Shown in pieces: positions 17,826 to 26,075 of a stretch of 44,014 nucleotides of DNA. The stretch lies in assembly GCA_016783745.1 (NCBI GenBank), contig JADHVZ010000014.1, forward strand, positions 1 to 44,014, written 5' to 3'. The notes below the pieces were generated by a model that was given only the letters and a program-made list of their open reading frames with translations, was not told the origin of the DNA and did no database searches. The stretch is from Candidatus Omnitrophota bacterium. Lineage in GTDB: Bacteria > Omnitrophota > Gorgyraeia > JAHIPI01. Every line of letters starts with the position of its first letter. Positions within the stretch are counted from its first letter, which is position 1. The position numbers and the translations under genes are program-made.

Positions 17826-18512
17826 ATGAGCATAGAAAGGTTAATTAGCGATAGACCAAAGTTACATGCACGGCCTTGTGGTACGTTAGTCAACTGGGCA
17901 GTTTCGGATGAGGCACTGAAGTTCATTTACGAAAACTTGGAACCAGGAATAACGACCCTGGAGACAGGCGCCGGGTATACGACGATAGTCTTCGCAATCG
18001 CAGGGACAAATCATATTTCCATCACTCCCTCGAAAGACGAATGCGAAAGAATCGTGAAATACTGTTCTGAAATCAATATCGACCCGCATATAACATTCTT
18101 GAATCAGGGTTCCGATATAGCGCTTGTTGGTCCCCAATCCATTCCTTCGCATCTCGATTTTGTCTTTATCGACGGAGCTCATCGCTTCCCATTCCCCTGT
18201 ATAGATTTCCACTATACGGAAAATAAGTTAAGAGTAGGCGGGATCCTTGGTGTAGATAATGTGCCGATGCCCTCGGTTCGCATTTTGTATAATTTTTTAT
18301 GTGGTGAAGCTGAGTGGAAACTCATAAAGAAAATCCATGATACGGCCTTTTTCAAAAAAGTTGCCGAATCCAGGATCATCAAGGATTGGCATGGTCAAAA
18401 TATTAACCGGGCCTACGAAAGGAAAACCAATAACAAAAGCTTTCTCATAAATGTATGCCGGAAAATTTATCATCTCCTCAAAAAGAAATTTAGTACAAGT
18501 TACTTTTTGTAA
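17826..18512 (+). CDS. Class I SAM-dependent methyltransferase
   Basis: A 228-residue protein with a Rossmann-type methyltransferase fold. Motif I is LETGAGYTT, the acidic residue after strand 2 is followed by TPSKDECERI, and FVFIDGAHRFPFPCIDF is the motif found in Methyltransf_24-like enzymes acting on sugars or small molecules. GGAG lies 10 bases before the ATG. A second ATG at 17819 in another frame encodes only nine codons. The 3' part (18312-18421) has a diverged copy in the mosaic pseudogene at 15602-15712, showing this gene or a paralogue once lay on the minus strand nearby. The last 30 residues are basic and hydrophobic. Probable role: methylation of a surface-glycan sugar; substrate unknown. 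Confidence 0.85.
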   Translation: MSIERLISDRPKLHARPCGTLVNWAVSDEALKFIYENLEPGITTLETGAGYTTIVFAIAGTNHISITPSKDECERIVKYCSEINIDPHITFLNQGSDIALVGPQSIPSHLDFVFIDGAHRFPFPCIDFHYTENKLRVGGILGVDNVPMPSVRILYNFLCGEAEWKLIKKIHDTAFFKKVAESRIIKDWHGQNINRAYERKTNNKSFLINVCRKIYHLLKKKFSTSYFL

Positions 18513-18612
18513 ATTTATTTTAAGCAATAGCCCTGGTCCGCTTGAGTGATATGAACCAGTTCTCATTAAGTCACTAATCGAAAGTAAGTAAATCACGGGG
18601 TGTTGAGATAAT

Positions 18613-20136
18613 ATGTATAGCAAGAAAACAAAAGCGCTTTTAGTCAATCCCCCGCGCGGGCAAATCAAACCCACAACCATAAGTGATTATTTTTACCCTT
18701 TTAGCTTGATTTATCTTATGAATTACTCTTTAAAGGCCGGATATCATGTGGATTTATATGATTTATATATGGATCCGTACGAAGGTCTGATCGAAGTCAT
18801 TAGAAATGATAAGCCTCATGTTATTGGCGTGACGAGTCAAGCCCTGAATCGCTTTGAAGCCATGGAGGTGTTAAAAAAAATTAAGACAGATTTTCCTGAG
18901 GTTTTAACTGTGCTTGGCGGCAAATTTTTTGTCGATGGGGAAGGATTTGGTGAGGAAATTCTAAAATCAGAATCTTATATTGATATGGTCGTAGTCGGAG
19001 AGGGAGAAGAAACCTTCAAGGAAATTTTAGATGCTATTGAGAATAAAACAACATTTAAGAAAATTAAAGGTTTAGTTTACAGGGATAAATTCGGCAAAAT
19101 TATTGAAAATGAAAAAAGAAGATTTACTGCAAATTTGGATGAGTTTGCAATAGATTTCAATGTATTGCCTGAGAAAATTAGTAACAGATATTCTGCAATG
19201 GTAACACTGAGAAATTTCGAAGTAGATGATCTACGCGGATATGCCATGCTCATTGGGCGTGGATGTGTCGGTAAATGTATATTTTGTGAAAGAAGCACAA
19301 ACCCGCTTTATAGCGTTAGAAGTGTAGAAAGTTGTTTGGAAGAAATAGAAACAGTTATAAAGAAAAATAATACGAGATATTTTTCATTTAATGACCCGTG
19401 CCTTACTAATCGACATTCTTTCGTTAAAAACCTTTGCAATGCGATTATCGAGCGAAAATTAAACATAAAGTGGTGTTGTGAAGCCCGTGTTGATACCCCG
19501 ATAGAGGTCTTGGAATTAATGAGAAAGGCTGGTTGCGTATCTGTTGATTTTGGGGTTGAGAGCGGTTCCCCGAGGATTTTGAAAATAATAAAAAAAGCAA
19601 TTAATATAGATATGGTAGTTAAATTTGCAGACGCTTGTAATAATCTTGGGATTAGATCAGGAGCTTTTTTTATGATTTCTCATCCGGATGAAAGAGAGGA
19701 GGATGTTGGACTTACACTAAAACTTATTCGCCGGTTATGCAAAAAACATATTCCGTGCCGGTTGGGGTTTACGATGATATTGCCAAATACGGAATTAGAA
19801 AGAATTGCGAGAGAAAGAAATATTTTACCCAAAGATTTCTCATGGTTAGATAAAGGATATAGTCATGACAATAAATTTGTTCAAGAGAAAACTATTCCGC
19901 CATATGTTGAACACCTTTCTTTGCATTATGTAGGATGGGTAATCGCTGAAGCAGATAAAATATTTCTACTAAGCATGTCGCTAATGGAATACATTAAGTG
20001 GAGAAAAGATAATTTCGGAACAAGGTCATTACTCATAAATTTGCTAGACCTATCACTAGGCCTATCCCGGCCCCTGCGCCATCGCCTCGGATTAAGAGGA
20101 ACTCAGCTTTCACGCGTTTTAAGAAAAGGGCAATAG
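18613..20136 (+). CDS. Cobalamin-binding-domain radical SAM protein (B12-rSAM)
   Basis: A 507-residue protein. Residues 1-150 resemble the B12-binding domain of class B radical SAM methylases (KALLVNPPRG at the start, then GVTSQALNRFEAMEVLKKI, VLGGKF and VVVGEGEETFKEIL); the canonical DxHxxG cobalamin-ligand motif is not obvious. The radical SAM core follows, with the [4Fe-4S] motif in GRGCVGKCIFCERS (C-x3-C-x2-C, about residues 218-226), then KWCCEARVD and VDFGVESGSPRILKIIKK, typical of this superfamily. The C-terminus (430-507) is helical. Coding sequence is visibly AT-richer than that of its neighbours over most of its length. It follows the methyltransferase by 100 bases. Substrate unknown; modification of a lipid or sugar is plausible. 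Confidence 0.88.
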   Translation: MYSKKTKALLVNPPRGQIKPTTISDYFYPFSLIYLMNYSLKAGYHVDLYDLYMDPYEGLIEVIRNDKPHVIGVTSQALNRFEAMEVLKKIKTDFPEVLTVLGGKFFVDGEGFGEEILKSESYIDMVVVGEGEETFKEILDAIENKTTFKKIKGLVYRDKFGKIIENEKRRFTANLDEFAIDFNVLPEKISNRYSAMVTLRNFEVDDLRGYAMLIGRGCVGKCIFCERSTNPLYSVRSVESCLEEIETVIKKNNTRYFSFNDPCLTNRHSFVKNLCNAIIERKLNIKWCCEARVDTPIEVLELMRKAGCVSVDFGVESGSPRILKIIKKAINIDMVVKFADACNNLGIRSGAFFMISHPDEREEDVGLTLKLIRRLCKKHIPCRLGFTMILPNTELERIARERNILPKDFSWLDKGYSHDNKFVQEKTIPPYVEHLSLHYVGWVIAEADKIFLLSMSLMEYIKWRKDNFGTRSLLINLLDLSLGLSRPLRHRLGLRGTQLSRVLRKGQ

Positions 20137-20163
20137 GATATAGGCTCAACGGGGAGACGCAAT

Positions 20164-21450
20164 ATGAATTTTATAGCGATATGCCTCCATTGTCTCGATA
20201 TGCGCGATTTTCACAGCAATATGAGAAAGACGCCTTTTTTAGACGGATTGCGGGCTAAATCCGTCTTTATGCCGATGGGGAGGGGCCATAGCCATCATAT
20301 GGGGGACTCATTGAACGCTGAAATGACAGGAATATGGACCGCAAGATTTACCGATTCTATTTTTACGGAGCGCGGCTTCAAGGCCGGCGATAAATTCTGG
20401 TTTCCCAAGACAGTGATCGAGTATCTGCAGGAAAATGATTATGATATCCTTACTTGCGTAGGAAAATGTAAGCATGATCTCGGTTCGCATGCAATAAAGT
20501 TGTTACGAGATGCGTATCTGATAGACGAGCCGGAACGGCTGCTCCAATTTAATCACCCCCGAGAGATGGATGTGGATGAATGGCTGGCGCATATTAAAGG
20601 ATCCAAGAGATTTTATGCCCACATATTTTTACGGGAAACACATAGGCCCTGGACGCAGGATGAAGAGCTATGCCCTATAATCGGAAGACCGCGCACACGT
20701 GATTTTGACAGCTTAATCTTCTGCGCAAGAAGAGCGGCCCTTGAAAAACCGGATGAATTTGCGGCGCTAAGAAGGCGGGGTTTGGAGAAAGCGGACGAAA
20801 GAGTCAAAAAAATATTCGAGGCTACAAAAGATATTAAAGACGTTACGTATATCGTATATAGCAACCACGGCGAAGTATATGACCATTTTCGATATAATCT
20901 GCCTTACCTGGATACGGGCGATAATAAGATAGAAGGGACTTCGCATGGCAGTTATCCGTATGAAGTCCTCTATGCCAATATGCAAATGTGGATAATCCCC
21001 GGAGAAAGACCGAGAGTAATAAACGGCATAGGCAGATCTATCGATTTTGCGCCCACTGTTTTGGAGATAGGCGGAATAAAACCGAAATTTATGGACGGAG
21101 AAAGCATGTTGGATTATTTCTCGAAAGGTGTATTTCCCGACAGAGCGAGGTATGCGGAAAACCGCTGGACATGCATGAGTATGGTAAGGAAGGATAATTT
21201 TAAAATAATATCGACAGGGTTCCGTTCAGAAAAGGAAGAGCGCAGAAACAGATACGGTCCAGCATATCACAGATTGGCTGTATTCGACTTAAAAGCAGAT
21301 CCTTACGAATATGTTAATCTGATTGATACAGCAAAAGGTAAGGAACTGCACATGTGGGCAATGGATGAGTATAAAAGGCTTAAAGATGCCGGCATACAGC
21401 GTTGTCTTAAGTATGAATTGAGTCCAAAACGTGGTGGTGGCGTCAATTAG
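20164..21450 (+). CDS. Sulfatase-fold (alkaline phosphatase superfamily) hydrolase
   Basis: A 428-residue protein with the overall order of sulfatase-family proteins: an N-terminal metal-binding segment (CLHCLDMRD), a middle YSNHGEVYDH motif carrying metal-binding residues, an IDFAPTVLEIGGI block and a C-terminal DLKADPYEYVNLID segment. The canonical C/S-x-P-x-R nucleophile motif is absent; the corresponding region reads RGHSHHMGDSLNAEMTG. It may therefore be a phosphodiesterase, phosphotransferase or altered sulfatase rather than a classical sulfatase. No signal peptide is visible, so it is probably cytoplasmic or lacks standard export. GGGGAG lies 7 bases before the ATG. It is 27 bases after the radical SAM gene. 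Confidence 0.8.
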   Translation: MNFIAICLHCLDMRDFHSNMRKTPFLDGLRAKSVFMPMGRGHSHHMGDSLNAEMTGIWTARFTDSIFTERGFKAGDKFWFPKTVIEYLQENDYDILTCVGKCKHDLGSHAIKLLRDAYLIDEPERLLQFNHPREMDVDEWLAHIKGSKRFYAHIFLRETHRPWTQDEELCPIIGRPRTRDFDSLIFCARRAALEKPDEFAALRRRGLEKADERVKKIFEATKDIKDVTYIVYSNHGEVYDHFRYNLPYLDTGDNKIEGTSHGSYPYEVLYANMQMWIIPGERPRVINGIGRSIDFAPTVLEIGGIKPKFMDGESMLDYFSKGVFPDRARYAENRWTCMSMVRKDNFKIISTGFRSEKEERRNRYGPAYHRLAVFDLKADPYEYVNLIDTAKGKELHMWAMDEYKRLKDAGIQRCLKYELSPKRGGGVN

Positions 21451-21517
21451 CGAGAAAGGCGAAGATTACAAATCTAATGCCCTTTTCCATCTATTTAAAG
21501 ACTCTGGCTAGGGAATG

Positions 21518-21546
21518 TTGACTTGTTGTCTGCGATGATATATAGT
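21518..21546 (+). promoter_or_regulatory. Promoter upstream of the GT-A-like gene
   Basis: -35 TTGACT (21518-21523), 17-base spacer, -10 TATAGT (21541-21546), then a GAGG ribosome binding site and the ATG at 21575. This suggests the last island gene can be expressed separately. Confidence 0.65.
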
Positions 21547-21574
21547 TTATCTACAAACTCTGAGGTCATAATTT

Positions 21575-22603
21575 ATGCAGAATTACATGTCCTATGTAGT
21601 TGAGTATGGACGGCCAAATAGGCCTTCGGATGAAAGTGAATGGAAAAGATCAGACACCTACCATCTTATAGATAGATATTTAAAGGTCCAATATGAAAAC
21701 AGTCTGAGGCTGGGCTGGGACGCCAAAGATATTATTTTAGTGACAAACTTCAGCTATCGTTACAAAAAAATGGAAGCGTTACAGATAGTAGAACATTCGG
21801 ATTTTTGTTTGGATTTTCCAAGATTCCATGCCCTGGAAAAATTATATTCCGAAGGTGTTTTTAAGGATAAAGTCTGGCTTCATGATTTGGACTGTTTTCA
21901 GCTTATCCCTTTTGAGTTCCCGCCGCATGTTTCGCAAATAGGTATCTGCAAATATGCTGTCCTGGACTATTTGAATATAGGAAGTATGTTTTTTACGAAA
22001 GAATCTGTCCCTGTGCTGCGTTCTCTATTGCACTATTGGTCTGGAATAAGTGAGCCTTATGGCGAAAAAGCCCTCCATAGATTTATAGATAATTACCCTT
22101 CGTACAGAAAAAGCCTTGCAATACTTAATCATACATATAATCTGAACCACTTGGACGGGCAATATCATTTCCGTAAAAAATATAAGACAGCCGTAAAACC
22201 GATACTGGCGGCGCATTTCCATCCCGACGATATCGGAAATTGGAGGGTCTTTTGTGAAGGCTATATGAATAAGGGCCAGTCGGTCATCGATGGCAGGCTT
22301 CGGTCTTTATTAATAGAATACGGCTTCCGTAGATATGCCGATCCCAAGATGTTTCTGGTCCGACCACAGTCTTCCATTGAGATTACGGTCCGTTCTTTTT
22401 ACCTCAGAAATGCCCTAATACATAATAAAGCCGGACTTTACGTCACTGAACAAAACGGAGAGCCCGTCCTGAAGATATGGCGCATCTGGGATAAGCGGCT
22501 TGCTCAACGGCTTAAACAAGTGTTAGAAAAAAAAGTGGCTACGCGCTTAAGGGTAGAAAGAAAAGGCTTTAATCCGTCGAGCATAAATATAGAACCCATA
22601 TGA
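21575..22603 (+). CDS. Unknown protein, possibly GT-A-fold glycosyltransferase-like
   Basis: A 342-residue protein I do not recognise by family. No signal peptide or membrane segment is seen. Around residues 105-110 the sequence VWLHDLDCFQ carries an acidic D-L-D like the metal-binding DxD of GT-A glycosyltransferases, and KDIILVTNFSYRY before it resembles the second strand of such folds; this is suggestive only. The middle has LNHLDGQYHFRKK, and the C-terminus is basic. The gene has its own promoter and a GAGG site nine bases before the ATG. It ends 9 bases before the convergent BatE gene; an imperfect GAACGC/GCGTTC inverted repeat (22602-22624) spans both ends but has no clear T-run. Confidence 0.5.
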   Translation: MQNYMSYVVEYGRPNRPSDESEWKRSDTYHLIDRYLKVQYENSLRLGWDAKDIILVTNFSYRYKKMEALQIVEHSDFCLDFPRFHALEKLYSEGVFKDKVWLHDLDCFQLIPFEFPPHVSQIGICKYAVLDYLNIGSMFFTKESVPVLRSLLHYWSGISEPYGEKALHRFIDNYPSYRKSLAILNHTYNLNHLDGQYHFRKKYKTAVKPILAAHFHPDDIGNWRVFCEGYMNKGQSVIDGRLRSLLIEYGFRRYADPKMFLVRPQSSIEITVRSFYLRNALIHNKAGLYVTEQNGEPVLKIWRIWDKRLAQRLKQVLEKKVATRLRVERKGFNPSSINIEPI

Positions 22604-22612
22604 ACGCATTTT

Positions 22613-23380
22613 CTAAAGGCGTTCTATATCTTCAGTCTTGACCCACCCCTGCCTTCCGTCGCCGCGCCTCACCTTTACCCAGCCTTCCCTTGAAGTGATT
22701 ATAGCAATATGTTCGCCTTCGTACAAGATGAAAAATGTGGTTACGGCATCAAATGGTTCGAATTTGGCGTCAGAATATTCGGCTATAACGACGGCTTCTT
22801 TTTGAACGAGCACCTTGTCATACTGCGCGATAAATATAGACGTGAAAAAGATTAAAATAACTAATATGGCGGCGCTTGAGTAGATCAGTATCTTTCTTGC
22901 GTTTTCTAATAGTATAAGAGAGATGATCAAACCGCAAAGTACAAAATATAGGATCGCGCATAGTAGAGTGATCCCGTCCAGGGAAAAAAAGCCGGCTAAT
23001 TTAAAAAAGACGCGCGCGGGCCGTTTGCGTTCAGGCTGTATGGCGCCGCCCTTGATAAGAGACTGCGCATAACCTAAATTTGCTTTCAGGTCCGTGTCAT
23101 TTGGCATCAGTCTTCCGGCGCGCAGATAATTTAATATCGCCTTCCCCAAAGACCCGGCCTTGAAATAAGCGTTACCCAGATTATAATAAAGCGGCCCGCT
23201 TTCAAATCCCAGGCTCAACGCCTCCTCATAGTCGGAGATCGCCCCTTCGTAGTCCTCCTCACCATAACTCGCATTTCCCTGAAAAAACAATGACCCGGCC
23301 CTGGCTGCTTCTTCAGATCGAGCCTGGCCGGCAAATGTTAGCAATACTGCCAAAATAAATATTATTATACGCATTTTCAC
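22613..23380 (-). CDS. batE: BatE-like TPR/SH3 membrane protein
   Basis: A 255-residue protein with a signal peptide (residues 1-22), two or three tetratricopeptide repeats (about 28-110: NASYGEEDYEGAI, YYNLGNAYFKAGSLGKAI, then NDTDLKANLGYA), two transmembrane segments (about 128-185), and a C-terminal bacterial SH3-like domain ending EGWVKVRRGDGRQGWV. This layout is characteristic of BatE in the Bat cluster. Start ATG overlaps the batD stop (ATGA). It is the last gene of the operon and probably a periplasmic or membrane partner of BatA-D. The biochemical role of Bat proteins is not established; they were linked to aerotolerance and envelope stress. Confidence 0.85.
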   Translation of the reverse strand: MKMRIIIFILAVLLTFAGQARSEEAARAGSLFFQGNASYGEEDYEGAISDYEEALSLGFESGPLYYNLGNAYFKAGSLGKAILNYLRAGRLMPNDTDLKANLGYAQSLIKGGAIQPERKRPARVFFKLAGFFSLDGITLLCAILYFVLCGLIISLILLENARKILIYSSAAILVILIFFTSIFIAQYDKVLVQKEAVVIAEYSDAKFEPFDAVTTFFILYEGEHIAIITSREGWVKVRRGDGRQGWVKTEDIERL

Positions 23381-25275
23381 TGTTTTACCCTCTCGAGCCT
23401 ATCTATTATTTCTTCGAGTAATTTATATGTTCTCGCCATCTGCTCCTTAGTTATGCTGGACGGCGCGTAACGGGCCGTGTCACAGCTTGAAAAACATTCG
23501 GTTATACTATTAAGGATATCTTTATCGATATTACGCGGCCTCAATACATCTTCGACTACATTTTCAGTGATCCCGGCGCTTGGCAAATGAAATTTATCTC
23601 CCAGGTATTCCTGCAATGTCTTAAAGGAGGCTGCAAAAAATCCGTCTTTTTCTTCAACTTCAAGCATCTTATGGACGTAGAAAAGATTCTTTCTTGCCTT
23701 GCGCGGAGCACACAGTCTTCTTGCATAGCCAATATCTGTCTCAAGGCGCTCTTTTCTTCTTTGTAGGATCAATATTGATATCACGGCTAATAGAGGTAGA
23801 ACTTGAATTGCAATAAACAGTTTATTTTTGTACAAGTAAGTACCCCTCTGCTTTAATTTGCCCGGCGCCTCTTTTATAAATATTATGTCTCTTCCCAAAA
23901 CTTCTCTCCGGCGCAATGCGGATGATCCCTCTTCCGGGAGCTCGAATATCCTCAGCTCCTCGCCCTCAGGCAAGGAATTTACCCTGATAGGCGTAGGACC
24001 TCTTGATATTGTTTTGTAACTTCCTGAGCCCGTGTCAAAAAAACTGAATTTGATCTGTGGTACTTCGGTTATCTTGTCGCTTTTAGGTATAAGGACAAAT
24101 TTAAAAGTCTTGATATTTTCAGCCTGGCTTACTTCCGGCTCATATGACTTGAAATCGTCTCCAAGATCAAGTACGGGCGGCTTTACCGTTTTCAGATTAC
24201 CCTTTCCGACTATTGTCATCTTGAGTGTTATGGGATCACCCACGTTGATATCTTTTGGCTCTATACCGGCATAAAAATTATAATCACCGAGCGCACCGTT
24301 AAAATTTTCCGGAACATCTTCCTGAGGCAGATCCAGGATCTTAATGGGCATATAAATGGTCTCGATGGCCAGGGGGTGACTGTCATATCTGTCGAAAAAA
24401 TTATTAAAAAAGTCATCATTGAAAAATGAGCGCCTTCCGGATTGTTTTTTAACGACCAGGTTACATTCTATCACCGCGGGGCCCAGTGTGAGTTCGCCCG
24501 AACGCATACTGAATACTTCGGTATTGAATTCTATGACGTCGTGCATAACGCCGTTTATGATCTCGCGGTATTTTTTAGGCTCCTGGTATTCACCCGCGGA
24601 AAACCCATCATGCTCAAATCCCGGATATTGGATATCACGTATCGCCAGCTCATTGATAAAAAGTTTCACCGTAAGCGAGATCATCTCATTTACATAGGCC
24701 TTGGTCTTATCGGCCTCGATTACTGCGAATATCCTGTCTTCCAAGCTCTGCGGCTGACCTTCGGAAGCTTCGTCTCCCCTTTCCGGTAAAGCGCCTAAAG
24801 GGCTTTGAGTGACTTCGATAGGAACAGCTTTTGAAGTATAGGTCTTGCCTTTATATTGCAGGGAAAAAGAAGGTATTGTGAACTTTCCTGTTTTTAGAGG
24901 TATCAACCTGTACATGTGCGTGATAGAATTAGAGACCCGCCCGTTTATAATGGATATTCGGGTTGAAGGGCCCAAATACTGACAGTCAAATCCGTCAATA
25001 CCAGGAAGCTCGGGCGCGGAAATATCCTGCGTACCGTAAAAGTCAAGATTCAGCTGAACGGATGAGCCCATGGAGATCTTATTCCGGTCAACGGTGACCT
25101 CAAAGGTTATATCCTGGGCACAACAGGGTAAATTTAAAATGCAAATATCAAATATCAAAATGACAATCCAAAATGTAAAATGTTTCAAACCGATATTTTT
25201 CAGATTTGGCCTTCGATCTTGATTTTTTCCGCCATAGGCGGACCCGCCTCTGGCGCTTATTTTTAATTTTTGCAT
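23377..25275 (-). CDS. batD: BatD protein with a repeat-derived N-terminus
   Basis: A protein of up to 632 residues. After an N-terminal hydrophobic segment and an AQ-D signal-peptidase-like site (near residue 53-54), it has the Ig-like repeats of BatD: DITFEVTVDRNKISMG, then TGKFTIPSFSLQYKGKTY, and SFFDTG near residue 415. A transmembrane segment lies about residues 484-504 (FIAIQVLPLLAVISILIL), followed by a helical cytoplasmic tail. The first 50 or so codons come from a palindromic repeat and an AT-rich repeat (25131-25275). A TTG start at residue 31 (then KHFTFWIVIL) would give a normal-looking signal peptide, but no ribosome binding site favours either start. Overlaps batE by 4 bases. 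Confidence 0.88.
   Translation of the reverse strand: MQKLKISARGGSAYGGKNQDRRPNLKNIGLKHFTFWIVILIFDICILNLPCCAQDITFEVTVDRNKISMGSSVQLNLDFYGTQDISAPELPGIDGFDCQYLGPSTRISIINGRVSNSITHMYRLIPLKTGKFTIPSFSLQYKGKTYTSKAVPIEVTQSPLGALPERGDEASEGQPQSLEDRIFAVIEADKTKAYVNEMISLTVKLFINELAIRDIQYPGFEHDGFSAGEYQEPKKYREIINGVMHDVIEFNTEVFSMRSGELTLGPAVIECNLVVKKQSGRRSFFNDDFFNNFFDRYDSHPLAIETIYMPIKILDLPQEDVPENFNGALGDYNFYAGIEPKDINVGDPITLKMTIVGKGNLKTVKPPVLDLGDDFKSYEPEVSQAENIKTFKFVLIPKSDKITEVPQIKFSFFDTGSGSYKTISRGPTPIRVNSLPEGEELRIFELPEEGSSALRRREVLGRDIIFIKEAPGKLKQRGTYLYKNKLFIAIQVLPLLAVISILILQRRKERLETDIGYARRLCAPRKARKNLFYVHKMLEVEEKDGFFAASFKTLQEYLGDKFHLPSAGITENVVEDVLRPRNIDKDILNSITECFSSCDTARYAPSSITKEQMARTYKLLEEIIDRLERVKQ
25131..25182 (-). 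repeat. AT-rich intergenic-type repeat inside the batD signal peptide
   Basis: On the minus strand this low-complexity run (ATTTTACATTTTGGATTGTC and onward) looks like an AT-rich repeat of the kind scattered between genes in some candidate-phylum genomes. Here it is in frame and encodes HFTFWIVILIFDICILN, the hydrophobic core of the batD signal peptide. Repeat status is judged from its composition; only one copy is in the window. Confidence 0.5.
25230..25255. repeat. 26-bp palindromic GC-rich element inside batD 5' coding region
   Basis: CGCCA, one mismatch, AGGCGG, AC, CCGCCT, one mismatch, TGGCG. It can form a strong hairpin on either strand and is read as SARGGSAYGG in the batD frame. It looks like a mobile palindromic (REP-like) element. 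Confidence 0.7.
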
Positions 25276-25279
25276 TTTA

Positions 25280-26074
25280 CTACCAGTCCTTTAAGACCTC
25301 ACGGGTTCCGCGTTGAGGGATCTTCTCAGTATACAAGCCCTTCGGCTCTTCTTCCTCGCCATAGCTTTCCAAAAGCATTTTCGCCTCTTTTTCCGATATC
25401 TCTTCGGGAGCCTCCTCGGCTTGAGCCTGCTGGGACTGTCCTTCCTCCTCGCCCTGTTCTTCCGCCGCGCTTGCTTCTTGTCCTTCCTCCTCGCCCTGTT
25501 CCTCCTCCTCTTCCCCTCTTTGCTGCTGCTCCTCGCTCTGCTCTTGCTCGCTATTCTCGCTTTCTTTATCCTGAGACTGCGATTGCTGCTGCTCCATTTG
25601 CTTTTTGAGGCGCTCGAGCTCCGCTTTTACAAATTCATAATTATATATTGCATCTTCATCCTCCTGGTCGAGTTCGAGAGTGCGTTCATAATGACGCAGC
25701 GACTGCTCAAGCAAAGCGACGGCTTGCTGTAAGTCCGACTCTTCCATGCTTATTCCGTATTTATATTTCGCGTTTCCGATATTATAACTTGCCCTTTGCT
25801 CCAGGAACTCGTCCTCAGAGACCAGGGACTTCTCAAAATGGCCTATCGCGGCCTCATGATCCTCCGTTTTATAAAGAGCCGCTCCCACATTGTAATTAAC
25901 GATATCTGAATCCGGGGAGCTTGCAAGCGCATCTTCATATTGCTCTAAGGCCTTGGCGTATTCACCTTTCTCATATAGGATGTTGCCGTTCTTCACGTCT
26001 CTTTTTGGCTGTGAGGCGTGGCAGGGGTACGCAAAAAAACTTATTATAAAAATGATTAAAAGTATACGCTTCAT
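25280..26074 (-). CDS. batC: BatC-like TPR protein with acidic, Gln/Glu-rich tail
   Basis: A 264-residue protein. It has a signal peptide (residues 1-20, cleavage after CHA), then tetratricopeptide repeats from about 28 to 150 (NGNILYEKGEYAKAL, NYNVGAALYKTEDHEAAI, SYNIGNAKYKYG), and a highly charged tail of about 90 residues. In the tail an EQGEEEGQ unit is repeated in DNA and protein. TPR proteins with such tails sit at the BatC position of Bat operons. The tail is likely flexible and periplasmic. The gene lies 2 bases after batB and 4 bases before batD. Confidence 0.82.
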   Translation of the reverse strand: MKRILLIIFIISFFAYPCHASQPKRDVKNGNILYEKGEYAKALEQYEDALASSPDSDIVNYNVGAALYKTEDHEAAIGHFEKSLVSEDEFLEQRASYNIGNAKYKYGISMEESDLQQAVALLEQSLRHYERTLELDQEDEDAIYNYEFVKAELERLKKQMEQQQSQSQDKESENSEQEQSEEQQQRGEEEEEQGEEEGQEASAAEEQGEEEGQSQQAQAEEAPEEISEKEAKMLLESYGEEEEPKGLYTEKIPQRGTREVLKDW

Positions 26075-26075
26075 T

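Noticed and set aside
22602-22624. Bidirectional terminator between the convergent genes
   Set aside because: The six-base stem has an 11-base loop and no T-run.
25313-25732. Leucine-rich protein on the plus strand opposite batC
   Set aside because: It is the antisense of the Glu/Gln-rich tail, which naturally reads as Leu/Phe-rich in other frames.
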